DNA from: Delftia tsuruhatensis NBRC 16741
Lineage (GTDB): Bacteria; Pseudomonadota; Gammaproteobacteria; Burkholderiales; Burkholderiaceae_C
Assembly (NCBI RefSeq): GCF_001571325.1
Contig: NZ_BCTO01000041.1
Coordinates: forward strand, 1-40,720
Length of the DNA: 40,720 bases
Direction of reading: 5' to 3'
Shown: positions 9,642 through 17,268 of the stretch, one piece after another
Layout of the letters: the number at the start of each line of letters is the position of its first letter
How positions within the stretch are numbered: the first letter of the stretch is position 1
The notes under the pieces: model-generated
Database searches by the model: none
Told to the model about the DNA's origin: nothing
Seen by the model: the letters and a program-made list of their open reading frames with translations, nothing else
Translations under genes and position numbers: made by a program

Positions 9642-10139
9642 TCAGACCGGCGGATCGCCGTCGTTCTCGCTGTCGCGGCGGCGCAGGACGACGGTGATGC
9701 TGCCGTCGGTCTCCAGCGTGGCGCGCTCCACCTCTCTGAGGTGCAGGCAGCCGCCCGCACGCAGCGCGGCCTCGATATCGTCGCGCGTGATGCGTTCCTC
9801 GCGCATCAGATCCTTGTTCAGGTGGCCGTCCGTGATCAGGGCCTGGGCCTTGCCGTCGATGAGCCGCTCCAGCGCGGGAAAACGGAAAGTCAGCCAGGAC
9901 AGCAGCAGATGGCACAGGATCAGCGTGGAAGCCGAGATCATGCCGCCGATCAGCGAGTTGTCCCCGGCATTCATGGAGTTCTGAACGGCATTCGACAGGA
10001 TGAGCAGCAGCACCAGGTCAAAGGGCGCGTACTGCCCCGTCTGGCGCCGCCCCGTCAGCCGAAGGAACACCAGCAAGAACAGGTAGACGGCCACGCCGCG
10101 CACCACGAACTCCCACCACGGGACCGACATTGAAAACAT
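9642..10139 (-). CDS. DUF421 domain membrane protein
   Basis: This 165-residue protein is of the YetF/YrbG-like DUF421 family. It has an N-terminal membrane part (about residues 10-28, 42-55 and 65-85). The family signature VLLLILSNAVQNSMNAGDNS lies near residues 43-62. A small soluble alpha/beta domain follows (ALITDGHLNKDLMREERITRDDIEAAL...), which in this family sits in the cytoplasm. Function is unknown. GGAGAG just upstream of the ATG supports the start, with M4 as an alternative. It is transcribed away from YchJ, from the 157-bp gap 10140-10296. Confidence 0.88.
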   Translation of the reverse strand: MFSMSVPWWEFVVRGVAVYLFLLVFLRLTGRRQTGQYAPFDLVLLLILSNAVQNSMNAGDNSLIGGMISASTLILCHLLLSWLTFRFPALERLIDGKAQALITDGHLNKDLMREERITRDDIEAALRAGGCLHLREVERATLETDGSITVVLRRRDSENDGDPPV

Positions 10140-10296
10140 GGGCTCTCCTTACAGGCCCGAAGGCCCGCGGTCAGTATCATGGCCCGCCTGTCCTCCATCA
10201 AGAACCCGGTCGCAGCAAGGCGGCCGTGACTGACATGCACTCCTGCTCCCCCGCCGTCCTCTCCCAGGTTCCGCAAGTTCCGCAGGGCCAGCCGCT

Positions 10297-10710
10297 ATGA
10301 GCGCTGCCGCCACCTCCCCGGCCTGTCCCTGTGGCCAGCACGATGCCAAGGGCCGGTCCCTGGCCTTTGATGCCTGCTGCGGCCGCTACCTGGACCATTT
10401 CGACGACTGCCCCGCACCCGATGCCCAGGCCTTGATGCGCTCGCGCTACAGCGCCTTCGTGCGTGAGGACGCCGCCTACCTGCTGGCCACCTGGCACGCC
10501 AGCCAGCGGCCCGCCACGCTGGACTTCGAGCCCTCGGCGCGCTGGCTGGGGCTGGCGGTCAGGGACTTCCGAAGCACCGGCGAGGACCGCGCCGAGGTGG
10601 AATTCGTCGCGCGCTACCGCGTGGCGGGCCGCGCCGTGCGCCTGCATGAGCGCAGCCGCTTCGTGCGCGAAGGCGGGCGCTGGTTCTACGTGGATGGCGA
10701 CCAGTTCTGA
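10297..10710 (+). CDS. YchJ-family protein (UPF0225)
   Basis: This 137-residue protein starts with the Cys-rich motif CPCGQHDAKGRSLAFDACCG (residues 10-29), a SEC-C-like zinc-binding element, although the C-terminal SEC-C seen in longer YchJ proteins is absent. The core has MRSRYSAFVREDAAYLLATW and an NTF2-like beta region ending in FVREGGRWFYVDGD. The molecular role of YchJ is not established. Its 3' end overlaps the start of the histidine kinase gene by 17 nt in another frame, hinting at coupled translation. The 157-bp gap before it (10140-10296) shows no strong promoter or hairpin to me. Confidence 0.9.
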   Translation: MSAAATSPACPCGQHDAKGRSLAFDACCGRYLDHFDDCPAPDAQALMRSRYSAFVREDAAYLLATWHASQRPATLDFEPSARWLGLAVRDFRSTGEDRAEVEFVARYRVAGRAVRLHERSRFVREGGRWFYVDGDQF

Positions 10711-12565
10711 ACACGACGGCGGCCCTGCGGAGCCGCTGTGGAAGCTGCAGCAGCGCCAGCGGCTGCTGCTGTCCATCGCATCGCGGGGCTCGTCCGAGGC
10801 GGCGGCCCTCATCATCCCCGGCATCGTGGTCTGGCTGCAGCGGCACGAAACGGGTGCCTTCCAGGCGCCGCTGCTGCTGTGGTGGCTGGGCATGGCGCTC
10901 ATGGCCTGCGTCTTCGTTGGTTTGCGGCGCCAGTTGCGTCGGGACCTGGGCGCTGCCGTGCCCTCGGCCGAGTTGCCAACGCGGCTGCAGCGCTGGGAGC
11001 GCGTGATGGGCCGCATGGCCTTGCTCAACGCCGGTTCCTGGGCGCTGGCCATACCGCTGACCCATGGCAGCGGCCATGAATTCCGGCTTTTCATCTACCT
11101 GGTGCTGTGCGGCGTCGTGGCCTCGGCCGCCACCTTCCTGGCGCCGGCGGCTGCCGTGTTCAAGCGCTTTTTCGGCGTGCTGTACGGCGCCATGCTGCTG
11201 GCCGTGGTCTGGTACTTCCCGAACAGGGGCCTGTACCTGCTGCCTCTGCTCATGCTGTATGGCGCCACCATCGCGCGCCATGCCTGGGGGGCGCGCCAGC
11301 TCATGCAGCAGCAATGGGCGCAGGAGCGTGACCGCCAGCTGCTGGCCGAGCGCTACCTGGCGGCCAAGGAGCAGGCCGAACAGGCGCTGGAGGCCAAGAG
11401 CCGCTTCCTGTCGGCCGCCAGCCATGACCTGCGCCAGCCCCTGCATGCCCTGGGCCTGCTGGTGGAGACCGCCCGCCAGCGCAATGCCGACGGCGCGCTG
11501 GCAGGCGTGCTTGACGATGCCCAGGCCTGTGCCCAGTCGCTGGGCACCATGTGCAACGACCTGCTGGACCTGTCGCGGCTGGAGAACGGCACCTGGGAGC
11601 TGCGCGCCCAGGTGATGGACCTGCGCATTCTGCTGGGCGATGCCACGCGCCTGTTTGCGGCCGAGGCCCGCCAGCGTGGGCTGGTGCTGCGCTGGCGCGT
11701 GGCGCGCGGCATGGATAGCCTGGTGCGTGCCGACGAGGCCCTGCTGCGCCAGATGGTGTTCAACCTGCTGCACAACGCCCTGCGCTACACCCAGCGCGGC
11801 GGCGTGCTGCTGGCCGCCCGCGTGCACGGCGGGGGCTGGCGCATCGAGGTCTGGGATACCGGCCTGGGCATTGCGGCCGAAGACCGGCCCCATGTCTTCG
11901 CACCGCACTTTCGCGCGCGTTCCGGCCAGGCGGCCCGGCGCGCGGCCCAGCCTGGGGCCGAGCACCTGCCCGGCGTGAGCAGCCAGGGCCTGGGCCTGGC
12001 CGTGGTGGCCGCAGCGGCGCGCCGCATGGGCGTGGAGCATGGTCTGCTGTCCACGCCGGGACGGGGTTCGTGCTTCTGGCTGCAGCTGTCGCCCAGCCTG
12101 AACGTGCAAGCGGACCTGCCTCTGGGGCACGCGCAGGCGCAGGCAGGGGCAGGGGCCGAGGCTGCCGCGAATCCGCCAGGCCGCCCCCTGCTGCAGGGCA
12201 GGTGCTGGGTGGTCGATGACGATGTGCAGGTGGCACAGGCCCTGGCCGGCCTGCTGCGCGGCTGGGGGCTGACCGTGGACGTGGCGGCTGCGGGCCGCGA
12301 GGCGCAAGCCTGGCTGGCGGCGGGGCAGCATCCCGATTTCGTGCTGTGCGACCACCAGCTGGCCCATGGCGAGAACGGCTTTGCGCTGCTGCAGAACGTG
12401 CTGGCGCAATCGCCGCAGGCGGCGGGCGCCCTGCTCAGCGGCGACCCTTCCGCTGCGCTGGAGCAGCAGGCGCAGGAACTGGGCTATCTGCTGCTGCGCA
12501 AGCCCGTGGATCCGCTGGCGCTGCGGGCCCTGCTTCAGCGCAGGCTGGCCGTGGCCGGCGCCTGA
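10694..12565 (+). CDS. Membrane-bound hybrid sensor histidine kinase
   Basis: This 623-residue hybrid kinase opens with several hydrophobic segments (about residues 33-48, 58-78, 110-215), then a short coiled coil. The HisKA H-box is AASHDLRQPLHAL (H244), the N-box FNLLHNALRYTQ, and the G1 box EVWDTGLGI, followed by QGLGLAVV. A C-terminal receiver follows (about residues 508-618) with VVDDDV, phospho-acceptor D553 in LCDHQ, and LLRKPVD. The ATP lid holds an extra Ala/Arg/Pro-rich insertion between the F- and G2-boxes. There is no periplasmic PAS domain, so it may sense within the membrane. ATG at 10694 overlaps YchJ. The 3' end overlaps the convergent response regulator gene by 31 nt. The signal is unknown. 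Confidence 0.92.
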   Translation: MATSSEHDGGPAEPLWKLQQRQRLLLSIASRGSSEAAALIIPGIVVWLQRHETGAFQAPLLLWWLGMALMACVFVGLRRQLRRDLGAAVPSAELPTRLQRWERVMGRMALLNAGSWALAIPLTHGSGHEFRLFIYLVLCGVVASAATFLAPAAAVFKRFFGVLYGAMLLAVVWYFPNRGLYLLPLLMLYGATIARHAWGARQLMQQQWAQERDRQLLAERYLAAKEQAEQALEAKSRFLSAASHDLRQPLHALGLLVETARQRNADGALAGVLDDAQACAQSLGTMCNDLLDLSRLENGTWELRAQVMDLRILLGDATRLFAAEARQRGLVLRWRVARGMDSLVRADEALLRQMVFNLLHNALRYTQRGGVLLAARVHGGGWRIEVWDTGLGIAAEDRPHVFAPHFRARSGQAARRAAQPGAEHLPGVSSQGLGLAVVAAAARRMGVEHGLLSTPGRGSCFWLQLSPSLNVQADLPLGHAQAQAGAGAEAAANPPGRPLLQGRCWVVDDDVQVAQALAGLLRGWGLTVDVAAAGREAQAWLAAGQHPDFVLCDHQLAHGENGFALLQNVLAQSPQAAGALLSGDPSAALEQQAQELGYLLLRKPVDPLALRALLQRRLAVAGA

Positions 12566-13272
12566 ACCGTATCGGTCGGCGGTACGGAGGGCGGCAGCTC
12601 CAGCGCAATGCCCTGCATGCGCGTGATGGCGTCGATGCGGCTGTGCACGCCCAGGCGCTGCAGGGCGCCTGCCACATGCTCCTTGACCGTGTGCGGCGAC
12701 AGGTGCAGCAACCGGGCAATGCTGGGATTGGGCAGGCCGCGCAGCACCAGGTCCAGCACCTGGGCCTGGCGCGGGGTGAGGCCCAGCTCGGCCGCCGTCA
12801 TGCGGATGGCATGGGCGCCGCCCGGCGGCTGCGGCGCCAGCGGGGCGGCGGGGAACCAGGTCTCGCCGCGCAGCAGGGCCGCCACGGCCTGCTGCAGCAC
12901 CTGCGGCGGCTGCGACTTGAGCACAAAGCCATGGGCCCCGGCCGCGCGTGCCTTCAGGGCAATCGCGCCATGCGTGTCGCCGCTGGTCATGAGCACGCGG
13001 CAGGCGGGCGCCAGCGTGCGGATTTCGCGCACCACGTCCGTGCCTGCGCTGGCACCCAGCCAGAAATCCACGATGGCCAGATGCGGCGATCCCCTGGCGG
13101 CCATGCACTGCAGGCCTTCGCCCGCATCGGCCACGGCATGGACTTCGGACAGGCCGAATTGTTTCAGGAACTCGGACACGCCCATGGCCGTCAGCGGGTG
13201 GTCGTCGATCACCAGGGCATAGCGCCCCGATTGGAGACAGGAGGAATCGGTCAGGAGGGAATGGCTGTGCAT
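12535..13272 (-). CDS. NarL/LuxR-family response regulator
   Basis: This 245-residue regulator has an N-terminal receiver (residues 17-130; VIDDHP, phospho-acceptor D69 in LAIVDFW, MTSGD, and Lys in FVLKSQ). The C-terminal LuxR-type HTH is at about residues 165-225 (LTPRQAQVLDLVLRGLPN and HLSPHTVKEHVAGALQRLGV). It is convergent with, and overlaps, the hybrid kinase gene by 31 nt and is its probable partner. It is divergent from the repeat lipoprotein across a 187-bp gap containing palindromes, so it may control that gene. Start alternatives within the first 20 residues are possible. Confidence 0.92.
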   Translation of the reverse strand: MHSHSLLTDSSCLQSGRYALVIDDHPLTAMGVSEFLKQFGLSEVHAVADAGEGLQCMAARGSPHLAIVDFWLGASAGTDVVREIRTLAPACRVLMTSGDTHGAIALKARAAGAHGFVLKSQPPQVLQQAVAALLRGETWFPAAPLAPQPPGGAHAIRMTAAELGLTPRQAQVLDLVLRGLPNPSIARLLHLSPHTVKEHVAGALQRLGVHSRIDAITRMQGIALELPPSVPPTDTVQAPATASLR

Positions 13273-13337
13273 GGTCCGCGCGAAGGCATGTCGAAAGGGC
13301 TGGAGCGCCAGGGCGCGCCCGGATACACCTTGCGCAC

Positions 13338-13367
13338 ATCGTAACGATTACCCCCCGGCCGGGGGGT
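13338..13367. promoter_or_regulatory. Palindromes in the response regulator/lipoprotein intergenic region
   Basis: ATCGT-A-ACGAT (13338-13348) is followed at 13350-13367 by the perfect 18-bp palindrome ACCCCCCGGCCGGGGGGT. Both lie between the divergent response regulator and lipoprotein starts. The first could be an operator; the second could form a very stable DNA/RNA hairpin or end an antisense transcript. No confident -10/-35 was found. Confidence 0.5.
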
Positions 13368-13459
13368 GACCGGATGTCGGCCAACTCCCCAAAATCGCCG
13401 CCGATGCCCTGAGATTCCGCATGGAACGGGCATGTATTCAACGAGAAGGGGAGATAGTC

Positions 13460-14509
13460 ATGAAGATGGTACAGCTCACGCGCCGCAGCGCGGCATTGAT
13501 GCTTCTGGGAACCCTGGCCGCCTGTGGCGGCGGCGGTGGTGGTGGATCGGGAGAACCGGGCGGCGGAGATCCCGGCAATGGCGGAAATCCTGGCAACCCC
13601 GGTACGCCCGGCAACCCCGGCGGCACGCCCACGCCGGTGACCGGCCAGTACCGCATGGAGACCGGTGCGGAGAACTTCGACGCGGCCCTTTCCGCCATGA
13701 ACGCGCTGGGGGCGCAGGGCTATGCCTTCACCTACAGCCTGGCCTCGGGCGGTACCGCCTTCCCCGTTCCCATCGGTGACTTCTACGTCACCGACACGGC
13801 CCACACCGGCACGCGCCTGGACTACCGCATGGTGCCGGACGTGGCGGGCGTCTCGGCCCTGGTGGCCCAGCTCAACGCACAGGGTGCGCAAGGCTACCTG
13901 TACAAGTCGGGCATGGCGTTCCCCAGCAGCACGCAGGACCTGCGCAACCTCTATGTGCGCAGCAGCAGCGCCGCCGCCACCTACAGCTACGAGACGCGCC
14001 CCGCCGTGGGTGCGCTGGACACGTCCGGCTTCACGCAGCAACTGGCCGAGATGAGCGGCCGGGGTTTCCGCTACATGGGCCCGCTGATCTCGGGCAACGA
14101 GATGTTCAACCTCTACGTCAAGGACTCCAAGGCGCCGGCCTTCGAGTACGCGGTGTTCGCATTGGCCGCGCCCTTCGGCATGGCCAACGGCACGGCGCTG
14201 AAGCAGCGCCTGGACGAGATGGGGGCCAAGGGCCACCTGCTGCGCGGCGCCCTGGTGCTGCGCGGCAATACCGAAGGCGTGCAGCTGTACGAAAAGAGCG
14301 GCGACCAGCAGGGCGCCATCGAGTACCGCGTCGAACCGGTGTCCCAAAGCGCCAGCCTCGCGCAGCGCCTGGAGCAGTTCAACCGCAATGCGGCCGAAGG
14401 CTTCTTCGCCTTCGGCGACGTGGTCACCGACGATGGCCGGTTCCATTCCATCTCGGTGCGCAACGTCCGCCGCATGGTGCATCCGCTGGCCGGTGCCTCC
14501 TTCCCCTGA
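13460..14509 (+). CDS. Lipoprotein with five tandem ~53-residue repeats
   Basis: The 349-residue protein has a short lipoprotein signal (MKMVQLTRRSAALMLLGTLA) with lipobox LAAC and lipidation Cys22. A Gly-run and a collagen-like linker (GNP/GTP triplets, residues 40-56) follow, encoded by four 9-nt units at 13583-13618. From Tyr64 to about residue 335 I count five repeats of the type [Y/F]xY...L...LN..GAqGY....LYV. Each opens with DYRM, YSYE, FEYA, IEYR or QYRM and carries GAQGY, GRGFRY, GAKGHL or AEGFF. The pattern recalls DUF4177-type small domains. AAGGGGAGA supports the start. The function is unknown; it is likely anchored to the outer membrane on either face. It follows a two-component pair and ends in a strong terminator. 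Confidence 0.85.
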   Translation: MKMVQLTRRSAALMLLGTLAACGGGGGGGSGEPGGGDPGNGGNPGNPGTPGNPGGTPTPVTGQYRMETGAENFDAALSAMNALGAQGYAFTYSLASGGTAFPVPIGDFYVTDTAHTGTRLDYRMVPDVAGVSALVAQLNAQGAQGYLYKSGMAFPSSTQDLRNLYVRSSSAAATYSYETRPAVGALDTSGFTQQLAEMSGRGFRYMGPLISGNEMFNLYVKDSKAPAFEYAVFALAAPFGMANGTALKQRLDEMGAKGHLLRGALVLRGNTEGVQLYEKSGDQQGAIEYRVEPVSQSASLAQRLEQFNRNAAEGFFAFGDVVTDDGRFHSISVRNVRRMVHPLAGASFP

Positions 14510-14558
14510 GCAGGGCACAGGCATGCGCGGCCGGCGCATAATCCGGCCATTTTCCGCA

Positions 14559-14595
14559 GCAAGGGCGCCCCAGGGCGCCCTTGCTCAGTTTGTTT
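14559..14595 (+). terminator. Rho-independent terminator of the lipoprotein gene
   Basis: GCAAGGGCGCCC and GGGCGCCCTTGC form a perfect 12-bp inverted repeat around CA (14559-14584), followed by TCAGTTTGTTT. It lies 50 nt after the lipoprotein stop and 24 nt before the HAD gene, so it separates the two transcripts. Confidence 0.8.
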
Positions 14596-14608
14596 CGAGA
14601 ATCCATCC

Positions 14609-15301
14609 ATGACTGCTTTCGAGGCCGTGCTCTTCGACTGTGACGGCGTGCTCGTCGACAGTGAATCCATCACCAACCGCGTGCTGTGCACCATGCTCAA
14701 TGAATCGGGCTGGCCCATCAGCACCGAGGAATGCCTGCGCGAATTCATCGGCAAGACCGTGCGCAGCCAGGCCGCGCTGATCGAGGCGCGCACCGGCAAG
14801 CCGCTGACCGACGCATGGATGGCCGCCTTCTACGAGCGCCGCAACGCCGCGCTGCGCGCCGAGCTGGTGGCCATTGACGGCGCGCTGTCCGCCGTCAGCC
14901 AATCCCATGCGCTGTGCGCTGGCCGCATCGCCTGCGCCTCGGGCGCGGACCGCGCCAAGGTGGAGATGCAGCTGGCCCAGGTCGGCATGGCCCCGTATTT
15001 CGAGGGCCGCGTCTTCAGCGGCCATGAGCTGCCGCGCAGCAAGCCCTTTCCCGATGTGTACCTGGCAGCCGCCGCCGCACTGGGCGTGGAGCCGGCGCGC
15101 TGCCTGGTCATCGAGGACACGGTGACCGGCGTCACCGCCGGCGTGGCCGCAGGCGCCACGGTCTGGGGCTACTTCCCGGCCGACCAGGGCCACGCATCGG
15201 CCGAGCAACTGCTCGAGGCCGGCGCCAGCTGCGTATTCGGCGACATGGGCGAGCTGCCGGCCATGCTGCGCGCCATCGGGCAGGCCAGCGCCAGCGCTTG
15301 A
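14609..15301 (+). CDS. HAD-superfamily phosphatase (GPH/beta-phosphoglucomutase-like)
   Basis: This 230-residue hydrolase has the HAD motifs in order: FDCDGVLVDSE (nucleophile and acid Asp), Ser in ACASGADR, Lys in PRSKPFPDVYL and the metal-binding VIEDTVTGV. A helical cap lies between motifs I and II, as in phosphoglycolate phosphatase and beta-phosphoglucomutase subfamilies. It probably removes phosphate from a small sugar phosphate or phosphoglycolate. There is no strong Shine-Dalgarno. It begins just after a terminator, so a promoter is expected in the preceding ~25 bp or inside the hairpin region; a CATAAT lies at 14537-14542. Confidence 0.9.
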   Translation: MTAFEAVLFDCDGVLVDSESITNRVLCTMLNESGWPISTEECLREFIGKTVRSQAALIEARTGKPLTDAWMAAFYERRNAALRAELVAIDGALSAVSQSHALCAGRIACASGADRAKVEMQLAQVGMAPYFEGRVFSGHELPRSKPFPDVYLAAAAALGVEPARCLVIEDTVTGVTAGVAAGATVWGYFPADQGHASAEQLLEAGASCVFGDMGELPAMLRAIGQASASA

Positions 15302-15314
15302 GCCTGAGCCGGCC

Positions 15315-15986
15315 CTAGCGCAGCTGCGGCGAAGGCGTCTCGTCCACGGCCTGCGCACGCGCGGCCTGCTGCTCGGCCTGCAGTGCCCGCTGGAAGGCGG
15401 GCCGCTGCTGCAGGCGCTGCCAGTAGGCCTGGGTGGCGGGCCCCCATTGCGGCTCCATCTCCAGGTGCGCCGACAGCATCAGCGCATAGCCCACGGCCAC
15501 GTCGGCAGCGGTGAAGCGGTCTGCCGCGAGCCAGTGGCGCTGTTCCACGGCCTGCTCCACCGCGCGCAGCCGCGCAAGGAACCAGCGCTGGTAGTCCTGG
15601 GCCACCTGGGGCTGGCGCCGTTCGGCTGGCTCGAAGTGGGTGTAGCGCAGCACCAGGGTCTGCGGGAAGGTCAGCGTGGCATCGCTCATGTGCAGCCAGT
15701 TGAGGTAGGCGGCGAAGTCTGCCTCCTGCGGCTGCACGGACAGGCCCGCCCCGGGGTGCAGGGCGGCCAGGTATTCGCAGATGGCGGCTGACTCGGTCAG
15801 CCTGGCCTCGCCGTGGCGCAGCAGCGGCACCGTGCCCAGCGGGTTGAGTTCCAAGTAGCTGCGCTGCAGCACGCGCGGCGGAAACGGCAGCATGTGCAGC
15901 GTGTAGGGAAGCTGCAGTTCTTCGAGCATCCACAGCGCGCGGAAGGAGCGCGCGCTGACGCAATGGTGGAGATGGTGCATGCGCAA
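15315..15986 (-). CDS. Glutathione S-transferase family protein
   Basis: This 223-residue GST has an N-terminal thioredoxin-fold domain (residues 1-80) with the cis-Pro region NPLGTVPLL and the glutathione-binding ESAAICEYL. The helical C-terminal domain carries the capping-box region LAADRFTAADVAVGYAL. The N-terminus LHHCVSARSFRALWMLEEL offers Ser in the catalytic position. It probably conjugates or isomerises an electrophile with glutathione; the substrate is unknown. It converges with the HAD gene across 13 bp and lies downstream of, and on the same strand as, the AraC-type regulator. Confidence 0.9.
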   Translation of the reverse strand: MRMHHLHHCVSARSFRALWMLEELQLPYTLHMLPFPPRVLQRSYLELNPLGTVPLLRHGEARLTESAAICEYLAALHPGAGLSVQPQEADFAAYLNWLHMSDATLTFPQTLVLRYTHFEPAERRQPQVAQDYQRWFLARLRAVEQAVEQRHWLAADRFTAADVAVGYALMLSAHLEMEPQWGPATQAYWQRLQQRPAFQRALQAEQQAARAQAVDETPSPQLR

Positions 15987-16055
15987 AGCCTAGGCCAGAT
16001 GCGCGGACGGCGGCAGTCGCGCAGGATGCAAATCGCGCCAGGATGCGCGCGGCCC

Positions 16056-17132
16056 TCACTCGGGCCGGGCTCGTGCGCTCTTGCGGAATTCGGAAGGCGA
16101 CAGCCCCGTCCACAGCCGGAAGGCGCGGATGAAGCTCTTGTCGTTGAGAAACCCGCAGGACTGGGCGATGCGCTTGATGGGCCGGCTGGTGCGCAGCAGC
16201 AGGGCCACGGCCCGCTCGCGCCGCACCTCGTCCTTGAGCGCCTGCAGCGAGGCGCCTTCTTCCTTGAGCTGGCGATGCAGGCTGCGCTGGGACAGGTGCA
16301 GCTGGCGCGCCAGCGTGTCGGCCGTCTGCAGGCATTCGGCGTCGGCCGCCAGCAGCTGGCGCACGCGCTGCACCAGCTGGCGCTCGCGCCGGTAGGGGCG
16401 CACCTGCAGCGGCAGGGCGCGCTGCAGCATGCGCTGCAGCGCGGGCTCGTCGCGCGTCAGCGGCATATCCAGAAAACGCGCGTCGAACTGGAGGCAGGCC
16501 CGGGCCGCGCCAAACTCCACCTCGCCCGGCGGGAACAGCAGCGCATACACGCCCGCATGCGGCGGGGGATCGAAGGGAAAGCAGGCACGCCGCAGCGGCA
16601 GCGGCTCATCGATGAACCAGCTGGCCAGGCCGTGGATATTGCGCAGCACCGACAGCAGGCAGAACTCGCGCATGGCGCCCAGCGTGGACAGCTCCTCGAT
16701 GGCCAGCGTGGCCAAGCCGTCTTCCTGCGTCAGCGTGAGGCGGATGTCGTCGGCCAGCAGGCCATGGTGGCGGCACCAGCGCGCCAGTGCCAGGCCCAGT
16801 TGCTCGCTGCCCATGCTGGCGCGCGCCAGCATGCCGTAGCTGCCCCAGGGCAGGCGCCGGGAGAACCAGCCCAGGGCCTCGTCGTCGAGTTCGCGCATGG
16901 CGGCATCGGACAGTGCCTCCATCTGCAGCGCCGTGATGCACTCGTTGCGCTCTTTGACGGAGTCTGGCGCGATTTGTGCCTTCTCCAGGGCGGACAGGGC
17001 GCTGATGCCCCGGCGTTCGTAGGCCAGCATAATGGCCTGCACAAAGGCCATGGGCGTGACTGCAGGGTGTGCGGAGGCCATGGTGGCGGCCGCCTGGGGC
17101 AGGGGGGTCTTGACCAGCGAGGGGGTGAACAT
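16056..17132 (-). CDS. AraC-family regulator (arabinose-binding-like N-terminus)
   Basis: The 358-residue regulator has an N-terminal ligand domain of the type found in OruR/ArgR-like AraC proteins ([38 protein letters not shown]), and a C-terminal double HTH with [18 protein letters not shown] and [32 protein letters not shown] at 17132 ([10 protein letters not shown]) is chosen because the sequence before it has no domain character. It is transcribed divergently from the acyl-CoA synthetase across 136 bp and probably controls it, as such regulators often sit beside fatty-acid or alkane genes. Confidence 0.9.
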   Translation of the reverse strand: MFTPSLVKTPLPQAAATMASAHPAVTPMAFVQAIMLAYERRGISALSALEKAQIAPDSVKERNECITALQMEALSDAAMRELDDEALGWFSRRLPWGSYGMLARASMGSEQLGLALARWCRHHGLLADDIRLTLTQEDGLATLAIEELSTLGAMREFCLLSVLRNIHGLASWFIDEPLPLRRACFPFDPPPHAGVYALLFPPGEVEFGAARACLQFDARFLDMPLTRDEPALQRMLQRALPLQVRPYRRERQLVQRVRQLLAADAECLQTADTLARQLHLSQRSLHRQLKEEGASLQALKDEVRRERAVALLLRTSRPIKRIAQSCGFLNDKSFIRAFRLWTGLSPSEFRKSARARPE

Positions 17133-17268
17133 GCTGGCAATTATTGCAACCTTCGTGGCCTGTTCTGCTCGGGGTTGGCCCTTATGCTGCCACGCAATAG
17201 CTGCCGTGACGGGGCAGGCCACTGCATTTGCCCGTCCCAGGCGCCGCCGACGACACAGGAGACAACGC

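Noticed and set aside
10559..14539. Very long open frame on the minus strand opposite the kinase/regulator/lipoprotein genes
   Set aside because: It is a by-product of GC-rich codon bias, runs across several well-supported genes on both strands, and its translation is His/Gln/Arg/Ala-rich without any domain.
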